A DNA stretch of 64,000 bases from NCBI GenBank assembly GCA_046347625.1, contig JAXMFU010000001.1:806001-870000 (forward strand), read 5' to 3'. The notes below the pieces were generated by a model. The model had not been told where the DNA came from, searched no databases, and was given only the letters and a program-made list of their open reading frames with translations. Within the stretch, counting starts at the first letter, position 1, and the number at the start of each line of letters is the position of its first letter. Below are positions 26,695 through 35,304 of the stretch, piece by piece. This stretch comes from CAIMUS01 sp046347625. Lineage in GTDB: Bacteria; Pseudomonadota; Gammaproteobacteria; Competibacterales; Competibacteraceae. Made by a program: the position numbers and the translations under genes.

Positions 26695-26911
26695 CTGGCA
26701 ACCCATGTCCGGCTGGAGCCTGGAACAAGGCCGACGTGGACCCAAGCCGCTGCAACGGTTGGTACCGGCAGGCAGTGTATATTTCTTCCAGGTGATAGCC
26801 GGCGATGCCAGTCAGCTTGCCGACCGCTGGTTGCAATCGGTTGCCGATGAACCCCAAGATCAGCGTGATGGCTTCGGACTGGCGCTGTGGGGTATCTGGA
26901 AAACTCAATAA
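26695..26911 (+). pseudogene. cmr3: Cmr3, 3' part, beyond the insertion
   Basis: It continues the Cmr3 frame exactly after one copy of the 10-bp target duplication: TGRWQPMSGWSLEQGRRGPK, then the family signature LVPAGSVYFFQVIAGD, and ends with GFGLALWGIWKTQ and a TAA at 26909-26911. It has no start of its own inside native sequence, though a fusion frame begins within the IS. cmr4 begins 18 bp further on with its own ribosome site. Confidence 0.92.
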
Positions 26912-26929
26912 CGAGGAGTACATAAAATC

Positions 26930-27832
26930 ATGGCAAAACCGTTACGGATTTTCTGGCTGCATGCCCTGACGCCCTTACATGTGGGCACAGGGCAAGGCGT
27001 TGGATTCATCGATCTGCCGGTAATGCGCGAAAAGGCCACAGGCTGGCCCTTGGTGCCGGGATCGGCGGTCAAAGGGGTACGCCGGGATGCGGCGGATGAC
27101 GGCAATACAGACAAAAGTTTGTTCAAAGCCGCCTTTGGCCAGGCCGACCCCGGAGAGGGAGAAAGCGAACAGGATAATGCTGGCTCATTGGTATTCACCG
27201 ACGCTCGTCTGGTCTGTCTGCCGGTGCGTAGTCTGCTGGGAACCTTCGCCTGGGTAACCGCGCCGCTGGTGCTGCAACGCTTGCGGCGGAACCTGGAAGC
27301 CGCCGGCGAGGCTGAGGAACTGCCGAAGAAGTTCGACATTGGAGGAGAGCAGGCGCATATTGCCGAAAAGCCATTTTCGGTGTTGGGGAGTGAAGATGGT
27401 AAGGTGTATCTCGAAGATTTGGACTTCCCGACGAAAAGCTGTTCTACCGCTCAGAGCTGGGCTGAAAAGTTGGCTGAATGGATTTTTCCTGGCGACGCTA
27501 CCTGGCAAGCACTCTTCATCGAGCGTTTCGTCGTGCTGCCGAATGATTCCTTCAATTTTCTGTGCGGCACGGCGACCGAAGTCAATGCCCGCATTCGCAT
27601 CGATCAACAAACCAAGACGGTTGCCGGCGGCGCCCTCTGGTACGAGGAATCCCTGCCGGCGGAGACGATTCTGGCCGGCATGGTCTGGTGCGACCGGGTT
27701 CTTCCCAAAGACACCGCGACGCCGGAGGATCTGCTGGGTACCTACTGTAGTGGAGAATTGAAATTGCAAATTGGCGGCAAGGCGACGATTGGTAAGGGTC
27801 GAGTCCGTTGTCTGTTTAGCGGAGGTAGTTAA
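26930..27832 (+). CDS. cmr4: Type III-B RAMP protein Cmr4 (backbone and target RNase)
   Basis: 300 residues. The Cas7-like backbone subunit has PLHVGTGQGVGFIDLPVMRE near the N-terminus; the Asp at residue 28 corresponds to the Asp that cuts target RNA at 6-nt intervals in studied Cmr complexes. GSAVKGVRRDAA and the C-terminal IGGKATIGKGRVR are also family marks. GAGGAG lies before the start. It is intact, but transcription from upstream now has to cross the IS in cmr3. Confidence 0.93.
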   Translation: MAKPLRIFWLHALTPLHVGTGQGVGFIDLPVMREKATGWPLVPGSAVKGVRRDAADDGNTDKSLFKAAFGQADPGEGESEQDNAGSLVFTDARLVCLPVRSLLGTFAWVTAPLVLQRLRRNLEAAGEAEELPKKFDIGGEQAHIAEKPFSVLGSEDGKVYLEDLDFPTKSCSTAQSWAEKLAEWIFPGDATWQALFIERFVVLPNDSFNFLCGTATEVNARIRIDQQTKTVAGGALWYEESLPAETILAGMVWCDRVLPKDTATPEDLLGTYCSGELKLQIGGKATIGKGRVRCLFSGGS

Positions 27833-27835
27833 AGT

Positions 27836-28231
27836 ATGGCAACGACGACCCAGGCCAATCAGCCAACACTTGGACCTACGCGCGAACAACAGCGTGCACA
27901 ACAGGCTTATGAACGGGTTAAAAACTACAGTGGTGACAAAAGAGAGGCCGATTATCAGCGTTTCTGCAAACGCTTTCCGGCACTGATTCAGTCCTGTGGA
28001 CTGGCGCAGTCGGTCGCCTTTGCCCAAGCCAAGTTGCCGGAATACCTGGAGGATTTGGCCAAAGTCATCGACCAGAGTTGGAATAAAGACAAACTGGCGG
28101 AACAGGCACGCACCGCTCCTTTGCTCCAGTACCAGCAACACACCCAGGCGGCGTTATCCGCCGCCACTTGGCTGAAACGCTATGCCGAAGCGCTGCTCGC
28201 AGGAGAGATAAATGACAGCCGGCCGGGATAA
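27836..28231 (+). CDS. cmr5: Type III-B small subunit Cmr5
   Basis: 131 residues, highly helical and basic, as for Cmr5 (Cas11-like small subunit that lines the RNA channel). Marks include REQQRAQQAYERVKNYSG and ALIQSCGLAQSVAFAQAK, typical of the family. It starts three bases after the cmr4 stop and overlaps cmr6 by 20 bases, so all are translated together. Confidence 0.9.
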   Translation: MATTTQANQPTLGPTREQQRAQQAYERVKNYSGDKREADYQRFCKRFPALIQSCGLAQSVAFAQAKLPEYLEDLAKVIDQSWNKDKLAEQARTAPLLQYQQHTQAALSAATWLKRYAEALLAGEINDSRPG

Positions 28232-29417
28232 TTTGCAGAATGTTCCACGAGACCAGGGGTCTCATGCCGGCCTATTGCTGTCACGCTATCTAAAAGAGCC
28301 GGTGCCGGCCAAGAAAGAGGGAGGTGAGGATGCTCAACCATCGAACCATCCCGAAGACCGCCGTGAGTTGCAGCAAGCCGCTATTAAGGCGGCTAAAACA
28401 GCCTTACCAATTTATAAGCAAGCCTATCAACGCCGTCTGCGCGATTTAAAGTCAATTCCCTCACTGGCTTCTGATTTGCTCACTGTACAGGGACGCTTGG
28501 TCGTCGGTTTGGGTGGAGAAAGTGTGCTGGAGACGGGTATTAGCTTGCATCACACTTACGGCGTTCCCATCATTCCCGGTTCAGCGTTGAAAGGATTGGT
28601 ATCTCACTATTGTCATCAAGTCTGGGGAGCAGGGGAGCCAGCGGGGGAGAAATTCAGGGATAAAGTTGTGCAGGAACGAGAGGGCCAAGCTCCGCTGATA
28701 ATACCGCAAGGCGAGTATCACCGAATATTGTTCGGTGCGCAGGAAGAAGCAGGGTATATCGTTTTCCATGACGCCTGGATAGAACCTGATTGTCTGCGCG
28801 AAAATCATGGCTTGGTATTGGATGTCATGACTCCGCATCATACTGAATACTACAGCGGAGCTGACAAACCACCCACTGATTTTGACGGTCCGATACCTAT
28901 TGCCTTCTTGAGTGTTACCGGGCGATTTCATATTGCTGTATCCTGCAACGCCTATGGTAATGTCGATCAGGAATGGGCAGACCTGGCATTGAAATTATTG
29001 GCTCAAGCTCTGAAAAATTGGGGTATCGGTGGCAAGACCAGCGTCGGTTATGGGCGCTTGATCAAAACGAAAAGGGTGACTATCGATTCAGCCACTGGTT
29101 CTACGGAACCGACCGGTGCTATAAAAACTCCAGTCAACGTTAATTCCCCTCGGTTCAAATCAGGTGAGGAGGTTACTGTCCGACGAGTCGAAGATCCTAA
29201 AGGCAAAGATCGAATCTGGTTTGAGGCAGAAGACGGATTTGGAGGGCCAGTAGTACCTAAAGGCACCGAACCTCAAATCGAGATCGGCGCCAGTACGACA
29301 CTCTGGATTGCTGCTGTGAATCTACAACCACTGGGTTACAATTTCAGCAGTAAGGCCCCGAAAAAATCTGAACAAAGACAACAACGTAAGACAGCAAGAG
29401 TTAGGAGTTTTCGATGA
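28212..29417 (+). CDS. cmr6: Type III-B RAMP protein Cmr6 with C-terminal extension
   Basis: 401 residues. The RAMP core, residues ~85-285, shows GLGGESVLETGISLHHTYG, VPIIPGSALKGLVSHYC and NWGIGGKTSVGYGRL. About 115 further residues follow (PRFKSGEEVTVRRVEDPKGK and IEIGASTTLWIAAVNL), which look like an extra beta-rich domain not needed by ordinary Cmr6. Its role is unknown; it could contact the next gene's product. The ATG overlaps cmr5. Confidence 0.9.
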   Translation: MTAGRDNLQNVPRDQGSHAGLLLSRYLKEPVPAKKEGGEDAQPSNHPEDRRELQQAAIKAAKTALPIYKQAYQRRLRDLKSIPSLASDLLTVQGRLVVGLGGESVLETGISLHHTYGVPIIPGSALKGLVSHYCHQVWGAGEPAGEKFRDKVVQEREGQAPLIIPQGEYHRILFGAQEEAGYIVFHDAWIEPDCLRENHGLVLDVMTPHHTEYYSGADKPPTDFDGPIPIAFLSVTGRFHIAVSCNAYGNVDQEWADLALKLLAQALKNWGIGGKTSVGYGRLIKTKRVTIDSATGSTEPTGAIKTPVNVNSPRFKSGEEVTVRRVEDPKGKDRIWFEAEDGFGGPVVPKGTEPQIEIGASTTLWIAAVNLQPLGYNFSSKAPKKSEQRQQRKTARVRSFR

Positions 29418-29992
29418 CATTTACATCCAAAATAGGGGCGATTGTTAAATATGCATTTGCGAAACGCCGTTTGTTTTTCATACTTATCCCCATTGCCTTG
29501 GTTGTCACGTTGGTCGATTATTTTCTTAATCAGTGGAGCGAACTAAACACATTAATAAAAATCTGGAATGATTTTATCAGTCCGCTGATTGGCATTACCA
29601 CGCTGATTGTCGCTCTGTCTGTATGGTTTGCTGAATTGAAGCAAGACTGGAAGAATGACATACCGAAAAAGTTAACAGTTATTTTCCGGTTTCATGGTAA
29701 GGAAGTGATGCGCTGCAACCACGCTGAACTATCCAGTGAAGCGGATATTCGGCAGCTTGGGCAACAAATCGGAGCGCAAATGGCGAGTGTCAATTTTTTA
29801 AAATTCAAAGCTCCCTTGGTAAAGCAAACTAAAAAAGAAGTTTCCTCTGATAAGGAAACTGGTTTTTTTATGGACTATGAGGTTGTATTCGAGCTAACTG
29901 ACCCACCTGAGGGTTTGAATCCTGAAAAATGTCTGTTGTGGGAACCACCGTTTTCCGAAAAACCTTCAGTCATTTCTCAACCTGCATCATGA
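29414..29992 (+). CDS. Unrecognised two-helix membrane protein in the cmr operon
   Basis: 192 residues. Two N-terminal membrane helices (FFILIPIALVVTLVDYFL at ~21-38 and FISPLIGITTLIVALSVWFA at ~53-72) are followed by a ~110-residue cytoplasmic domain (KKLTVIFRFHGKEVMRCNHA, ADIRQLGQQIGAQMA). The gene starts inside the cmr6 stop (ATGA) and its stop overlaps the csx3 start, so it is translationally locked into the operon. I recognise no CARF, SAVED or nuclease motif. By position it is a candidate signal-responsive membrane effector or membrane anchor of the type III system. Confidence 0.7.
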   Translation: MTFTSKIGAIVKYAFAKRRLFFILIPIALVVTLVDYFLNQWSELNTLIKIWNDFISPLIGITTLIVALSVWFAELKQDWKNDIPKKLTVIFRFHGKEVMRCNHAELSSEADIRQLGQQIGAQMASVNFLKFKAPLVKQTKKEVSSDKETGFFMDYEVVFELTDPPEGLNPEKCLLWEPPFSEKPSVISQPAS

Positions 29993-30228
29993 TCACTATC
30001 GATCTGTCCACTTTCTTCGAAGGCACCGCCAAGCTGGCGGAACTACTAGCTTATGAAGCCAAAGCCAAAGAACTTGCAGGCGAAGGCAACGAAGTTGTCA
30101 TCACCGGCGCTGCTCCGGTCTGGCTGTATCTCAAAGTGGCGCATGCTCTGCATGGCAAGGCGAAAAAGTTGATTTATCGCTCTCCAGTAACCGGTGATGT
30201 GGTTATTTTCGATCATGACCCGCATTGA
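29989..30228 (+). CDS. csx3: Csx3-like CRISPR ring nuclease (Crn3-type)
   Basis: 79 residues. The central motif VVITGAAPVWLYLKVAHALH and the strand IYRSPVTGDVVIFDHD follow the Csx3 pattern (glycine-containing strand, PxWL, His, then a Y-D-P/S-GAVV strand). Csx3 proteins cut cyclic tetra-adenylate and so switch off type III signalling. It is shorter than many Csx3 proteins, with a compact N-terminus. The ATG at 29989 overlaps the membrane-protein stop. It implies the Cas10 here makes, or made, cyclic oligoadenylate. Confidence 0.75.
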   Translation: MITIDLSTFFEGTAKLAELLAYEAKAKELAGEGNEVVITGAAPVWLYLKVAHALHGKAKKLIYRSPVTGDVVIFDHDPH

Positions 30229-30401
30229 GCCGACAGAGATGAGGCCAGACTTATAAGCGATGACCTGTAGGGTGAGAACAAGCCTGCCGGCGAGGACGCC
30301 GGTGCTCCCAGGTTTACTGATAAAACTAACTGATCATGCCTTGTAAAAAAGCACCCTCGGCGATGAAAAGCGATGCCGGTGGAGGTATAACAGCCGCCTT
30401 C

Positions 30402-30492
30402 GTAGGCCGGAATAAGGTCGCCAACGGTGGCCGTTTCCGGCGTGATCGGGAATGCCGGAAACGCTTCGCAAGCTCCGCTTATTCCGGCCTAC
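30402..30492. repeat. Inverted repeat R1, copy b
   Basis: Bounded by GTAGGCCGGAATAAGG and CTTATTCCGGCCTAC with internal CCGTTTCCGG / CCGGAAACG. It occupies the 300-bp gene-free space between csx3 and the cas6-RT-cas1 gene. A short GC-rich hairpin (CTGCCGGCGAGGACGCCGG) lies just left of it at about 30280-30300. The space may hold a promoter for the adaptation genes, though none is clear. Confidence 0.7.
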
Positions 30493-30529
30493 AGTTACTA
30501 CGGTTACGGAGATTTTCACGGTAATTCCG

Positions 30530-31315
30530 ATGGACGAGACCCCATTTCCCCTGGATTGCCTCCTGCCGTTGCGCGCGGTGGAAATCACCCTGCGTTTTCT
30601 GGCGCCTACTATCTTGCCGTTCTTCCATCAGCCGGCATTGACCGCTTTCTTGCGCTATCTGCTGGACAGTCCTGAACATTACGATCTTTATCTGACGCTC
30701 GACGCACCGGAGAGCGGGCGCGTGAGTTATGCGGCGGGCGATACCTATATTTTTACCCTGGTCGCCTTGGCCGGTGGCGAGACGCTGTCACAGACGGCGC
30801 TGGAGCGGTTGCGCGAGTTGCCCGCTTCGGCCCGACGGCGGGACCAGTCCCTGCCCTTCCGCGATAATCTGGCCTTGCAGGGTGTCCGCGATCTGTTTCA
30901 ACGACAGCCGGTGAATACGTCGGCGGAACTGTTCTGCTATACGTTGGCGGCGCTGACGCGCGAAGCCGCCCTCTGGCAACAGTCCTCCCGCCTGCGCTTG
31001 CGCGGGCGCTCGCCGGTGCGGCTGCTGCGCGATAAAACCCAACGAGAGGGGCTGAAAGGCGAGGCGCGGTTTTGCCGGCGGGCGGCGGATCTCTCCTTCG
31101 CCCTGTTGGCGGACCGGCTGTATGACACCCTGGCCGATCTGCTGCGCCGGCGCGGGATCGAGACGCCGCCACGCGGTCCCGCGCCGGCGGCGGTCTTGGC
31201 CGAGGCCGATCTGTTCTGGGCGGATTGCAGCTATCGCGATGAGCAGGGCGGCGAACAACTGATGGGCGGCTTGCTGGGGGTGCTGGATCTGGCGCAGATA
31301 CAGGCCTTTGCCCAG
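30530..31315 (+). pseudogene. cas6: Cas6 domain of a Cas6-RT-Cas1 fusion, cut off by IS21
   Basis: 262 native residues before the insertion. The Cas6-like segments include the start LLPLRAVEITLRFLAP, FWADCSYRDEQGGEQLMGGL and the LLGVLDLAQIQAFA strand near the cut. The normal C-terminal glycine-rich loop of Cas6 (LGQYLGIGQRRAFGWGRY) is found on the far side of the element at about 33823-33876. Cas6 cuts the CRISPR precursor RNA in repeats, so loss of this domain should stop crRNA processing unless another Cas6 exists elsewhere. The ATG at 30530 is the only native-looking start. Confidence 0.85.
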
Positions 31316-31360
31316 TGTCAATTATTTTTTAACATCAGTGACAATTATTTTTTAACATTG

Positions 31361-32197
31361 TCAGTGGGGCCACTCCACCTCGGTCACCGGCTCTGGAGAG
31401 CGGTGAGGGTCATGCGTCTCATCCTCAGTCGACGTGTCACTGTCAGTATGAGGAGCAGGCTGTTGCCGTTCCTTGGCCTGTTCGGTCCGAAAACTCGAGC
31501 CGGTCATCTCCAAGATGATGGCATGATGGACGAGCCTGTCAATGGCGGCTGCCGTCGTCAGGGGATCTTGGAAAATGCGATCCCATTGACTGAAGACGAG
31601 ATTGCTGCTGATGAGTACGCTCTTGCGCTCGTAGCGCTCAGCCAAAAAAGTAAATAGGACTTCCATTTCCGCCCGACTTTGCTGCACGTAGCCAATATCG
31701 TCCAGAATGATGGCGGCAAAGCCATCCAGCTTATGTAGTTCCTGTTCCAGGCGCAGGGCTTGCTTGGCGGCAAGCAACCGTTGTACCAGTTGGTAAGCAG
31801 GCGCAAACAAGACCCGATAACCCCGCTCTATCAGGGCATGACCCACGGCACACAGCACGTGGGTTTTGCCTCGACCCGGTAACCCAAACGCCAGTATATT
31901 CTGGGCTTGGTCGACAAAATGCCCCTCGCACAGGGTGGGGAGCTGGCGGCGTACGGGGATGGGGAGGTGGTTCACCTGCAAGGTCGTCAGCGTCTTGCTG
32001 GAGGGCAACCTCGATTCCTGCCGCCGCCGTTGGACCCGGCACTGGCGGCGTGCCGCCACTTCCAGTTCCGCCAGGGTATAGAGGTAGCGCGTAAAGCTCC
32101 AACCCGACCGTTCGGCCTCGATCGCCAATGATTGTGCCTGGGCCAGCACGGTGGATAGGTGTAGCTCCCGCAGGAGGAGTTCGAGACTGTCGGTCAT
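31361..32197 (-). CDS. istB: IS21 helper ATPase IstB
   Basis: 278 residues. AAA+ ATPase of the DnaC/IstB family with Walker A FGLPGRGKTHVL (residues ~107-118), Walker B AIILDDIGYVQQ and sensor LISSNL. In IS21 it assists the transposase in target choice. It overlaps istA by four bases. It is intact, so the element may still be active. Confidence 0.94.
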   Translation of the reverse strand: MTDSLELLLRELHLSTVLAQAQSLAIEAERSGWSFTRYLYTLAELEVAARRQCRVQRRRQESRLPSSKTLTTLQVNHLPIPVRRQLPTLCEGHFVDQAQNILAFGLPGRGKTHVLCAVGHALIERGYRVLFAPAYQLVQRLLAAKQALRLEQELHKLDGFAAIILDDIGYVQQSRAEMEVLFTFLAERYERKSVLISSNLVFSQWDRIFQDPLTTAAAIDRLVHHAIILEMTGSSFRTEQAKERQQPAPHTDSDTSTEDETHDPHRSPEPVTEVEWPH

Positions 32198-33678
32198 CGC
32201 GTGAGCTCTCCCAGCAGGGTGTCATAACTGGCTAACTCGACCGCTGGGATCGCCAAGGCAGGTACGACCGGCAGGGCGGGACGGACCAACTCGCGCACCC
32301 GGTCCGGCTCGGGTACCTGCCCGGCTTCCAACACTAACTCCAGGGCCGCCTGGACCTCTGCCTCCTGGGTCGAGGCGGCCAAGTGCAGCAGTCGGAGGTA
32401 GGCGGCATCGCCAGCGGTACCGGGATGAGCGGCTTGCAGCGCCGCGTAAGCCCGCCGAAATACCAGCGTCGGGAATAACGCTTCCCGGTAACGATAACGG
32501 GCAAAGGCCCCTGGTTTTTGCACCAGCGACCAGATCACATGGCGGTAGTCAATGGCATGATGCGAACGACCGATCAAGCGGGGCATCTCCTGAATCCAAG
32601 TCGCGCCGTAAAAGACCGCCACGTGGTTTTCATAGACCTGTACCCGGAGTGACTGCTGCACCAGGCGGGGGGGTACGGAATAGAGATTGCCGAGCACGTT
32701 GATCGTGCTGTTTTGGCTGACCCGCACCGTGAGCTCCTTAAATTCCGGGAAGCGGTCAACGGTCAGCGGCTGCATCACCGCCAATTCGTCCTGTAACCGG
32801 GCCTGCCGGCGGTGGTTCTCCTGGTGTAACCGCCCTTCCAACCACGCGTCAAAGGCCACTTCCGACACAAAGTCGCTACTCCCCCGACCTAGCAGGGCCT
32901 GCTGGAGGAAGCGTTTGAAAGCGCCGTTGTGGGCTTCCACCGTGCCATTTTGTTCTTTCTGGCCGACGGCGATGGTCCGCGGTTTCATGCCCAGGTGGGC
33001 CATCAGCTCCAGATATTCGCGGTTGAATTCCCGCTGGCCGGTGCGCACCCGGTGGGTGGCACCGGTGGAGTTATCGGTCTGATGCCACGCAGGCACTTTC
33101 CCTAAGCGAAAGAGTGCCTCTTGAATCCCCCGTTTCAGCGCCAGCAACGATTCCGAGCGGCACCGGCAGGCCCACTGCCAATTCGAGTACGGCAGGACCA
33201 CATGACACAGCAACGGCGCGTAAGATTCACCCTGCAGCGTCATTCCCAATTCACCCGTATGAGTAAAATCCGTCTGCACCGCTTCCCCCGGTCGGTGCTG
33301 CTGCGGAAAGAACACTTCTGCCGCCTGATCATCCCCGTGTAACGCCCGCCACCGCTGCACCCGCCGATGCAGCGTGCGGAGCTGGCCGGGCTGGAATTGG
33401 CCCGGGTAGCGTTCTTGTAACTCCTCGAAGAGGGTTCGTGCCCACAGCCCCGGCGCTTCGCGTAGGCGGGCCTCGATTTCCGGCCAGACGGCCGCAAATG
33501 GGTCCGGCCGGGTCCGCCACTCGTGCCTGGACTTCAGCTCCGAGGGCAGCTTGCCCAACCGCCGATACTTGGCCGCCGTCTGTCGGCACACGCCCGCTTT
33601 CGCTGCTGCCATACCTTCATTCCCATGCTTGCTCAATTCTTTCATGATCATTCTCACCTGTTGGTCTGTCATCGTCAC
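32194..33678 (-). CDS. istA: IS21 transposase IstA
   Basis: About 494 residues. It has an N-terminal helix-turn-helix (MAAAKAGVCRQTAAKYRRLG), the DDE integrase core (AVQTDFTHTGELGM, GTVEAHNGAFKRFLQQAL) and a C-terminal Mu-type domain (NVLGNLYSVPPRLV). A GTG at 33678 is preferred because GGAGGG lies seven bases upstream; the longer frame to 33726 would lack a ribosome site. It overlaps istB. Confidence 0.93.
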   Translation of the reverse strand: MTMTDQQVRMIMKELSKHGNEGMAAAKAGVCRQTAAKYRRLGKLPSELKSRHEWRTRPDPFAAVWPEIEARLREAPGLWARTLFEELQERYPGQFQPGQLRTLHRRVQRWRALHGDDQAAEVFFPQQHRPGEAVQTDFTHTGELGMTLQGESYAPLLCHVVLPYSNWQWACRCRSESLLALKRGIQEALFRLGKVPAWHQTDNSTGATHRVRTGQREFNREYLELMAHLGMKPRTIAVGQKEQNGTVEAHNGAFKRFLQQALLGRGSSDFVSEVAFDAWLEGRLHQENHRRQARLQDELAVMQPLTVDRFPEFKELTVRVSQNSTINVLGNLYSVPPRLVQQSLRVQVYENHVAVFYGATWIQEMPRLIGRSHHAIDYRHVIWSLVQKPGAFARYRYREALFPTLVFRRAYAALQAAHPGTAGDAAYLRLLHLAASTQEAEVQAALELVLEAGQVPEPDRVRELVRPALPVVPALAIPAVELASYDTLLGELTR

Positions 33679-33783
33679 GGCTATGCCCTCCAGTTCACTG
33701 AAGAACACAGCTTGCCACGAACTCACAGGTGGCCTGCCATGTTAATTTTTAATTGTCATCCATGTTAATTTTTAATTGTCACT

Positions 33784-35304
33784 GAGCAGGCCTTGCCGGT
33801 CGCCGCCTGGCCATTGTGGGTGCTGGGACAGTATCTCGGCATCGGTCAGCGCCGCGCCTTCGGCTGGGGACGGTATCGGCTGGAAACGGTCGAGGGTGAC
33901 AGCACGCTGGTGCATAGCGATCCAGCGACTTCCCTGCTCAAGCGGGCGGTGGCCTGGGACAATCTGACCGCCGCCTATGCCGCTATCCGCGCCAATCAGG
34001 ATGCCGCCGTGCGTCCACCTGCGCTCGCCGAGGCGGCGGCGCTGCGGGGCTGGGAACCGCTGGCGGTCGCGGATGCCGCGGCCCTGGCGGAGGAAGAGCC
34101 GGCCGATCGGCTGGAGCGTCTGGGCAGGCAACTGGAGACGGGCCGGTATCAACCGCCACCATTGCAGGGCGTGATCGTGCGCGAGGCCGACGGTGATCTG
34201 CGCCCCTTGGCAATTCCACCGTTCTTCGATCGTGTGGCGCAGCGGGCGGTGGCGCAGGTGCTGTCACCCGCATTGGAGCCACTGATGTATCACGGCAGCT
34301 TCGGCTATCGTCCCGGTCGCTCCCGCCATAACGCCCGCTATCTGATCCAGGCGGCGTATGCGGCCGGTTACCGGTGGGTGTACGAGTCGGATATCGATAA
34401 TTTCTTCGACTCGGTGGATTGGCGCCGGCTGCGCAACCGGCTGATCGCCCTGTACGGCGACGATCCGCTGGTGGAACTGGTCATGGCCTGGGTGAGGGCG
34501 CCGGTGGTGTATGAAAACCAGACCATTCAACGCGGCGTGGGTCTGCCACAGGGTTCGCCGTTGAGTCCCTTACTGGCCAATCTGCTGTTGGATGCGTTCG
34601 ACAGCGAACTGGAAGGCGCGGGCTTTCGATTGGCCCGGTTTGCCGATGATTTCGTGATTCTGTGCAAGGATCGGGAACAGGCGGAGGCGGCGGCGCTGGC
34701 GACTGTCGCGGCGCTGGCGGATCTGGGGTTGAAGATCAATCCCGAGAAGACGGCGATTCGTACCTTTACCCAGGGCTTTCGGTATCTGGGTTATCTGTTC
34801 GTCGATGGGATGGCTTTGGATGTGAGCGGGGAGCGCAAGGCCGGCGCCGAGCTCAAGGCGCCCGTACCGCCGCCCGGTAGTTGGCTGGCCAAGGTGGTGC
34901 AACGCGCGCCCCGGCCGTTGCCGGCGGATGGTGTCTGGCCGCCGATGGCGGTGCCGACGGAAGTGGTGACTGAGGTTCCAACGCCGGTGGAAACCCCGCC
35001 GGCGCCGGTGTTACCGGTGGGAGAGGCGGCGCCGGCCGGGACGCTGTTGTTCGTCACCGGACCATCGGCTCTGTTGAGTACCGACGGGGGCCGCTTGCGG
35101 GTTTCACGGGAGGAGCAAACCGTGGTGGAACTGCCCTGGCAGCAGCTCCAGGGTATCGTGCTGCTCGGTACCCATCATCTCACCACGCCGGCATTGCGAA
35201 CCGCCCTGGAGCAGCAGGTGCCGATTCATTTCGCCACCCGTGGCGGTCGTTATCAGGGCGTGGCCTGGAATGGTCAGCCGGGACCGGAGGGGGTTGGATT
35301 GTAG
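33784..35304 (+). pseudogene. Reverse transcriptase and N-terminal Cas1 domain of the split Cas6-RT-Cas1 fusion
   Basis: Right of IS21 the frame holds the end of Cas6 (LGIGQRRAFGWGRY), then a group II intron-like reverse transcriptase with DIDNFFDSVDW, LPQGSPLSPLLANLLLD and the catalytic FADD at 34639-34650, then a Pro/Val-rich linker and the beta-strand N-terminal domain of Cas1 (LLFVTGPSALLSTDGG). It ends at an amber TAG, 35302-35304, exactly where Cas1's helical domain should begin. Cas6-RT-Cas1 fusions of type III-B systems take spacers from RNA. The RT motifs are intact, but no native start remains; a TTG at 33793 is possible. Confidence 0.9.

Larger units (their letters stand above)
31316..33781 (-). 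mobile_element. IS21-family insertion sequence in the cas6-RT-cas1 gene
   Basis: About 2466 bp, bounded by TG...CA. Each end holds two tandem copies of a terminal repeat, as is usual in IS21: at the left TGTCAATTATTTTTTAACAT and a second copy starting TGACAATTA, at the right two copies of ATGTTAATTTTTAATTGTCA. Inside are istB and istA, both intact and leftward. A clean target duplication was not found: the eight bases before (TTGCCCAG) and after (CTGAGCAG) the element agree at five positions only. Confidence 0.92.

Noticed and set aside
31306..33792. A target duplication AGGCCTT around the IS21 element
   Set aside because: The two copies are not adjacent to the element ends; adjacent 8-mers match at only five of eight positions, so no duplication is claimed.
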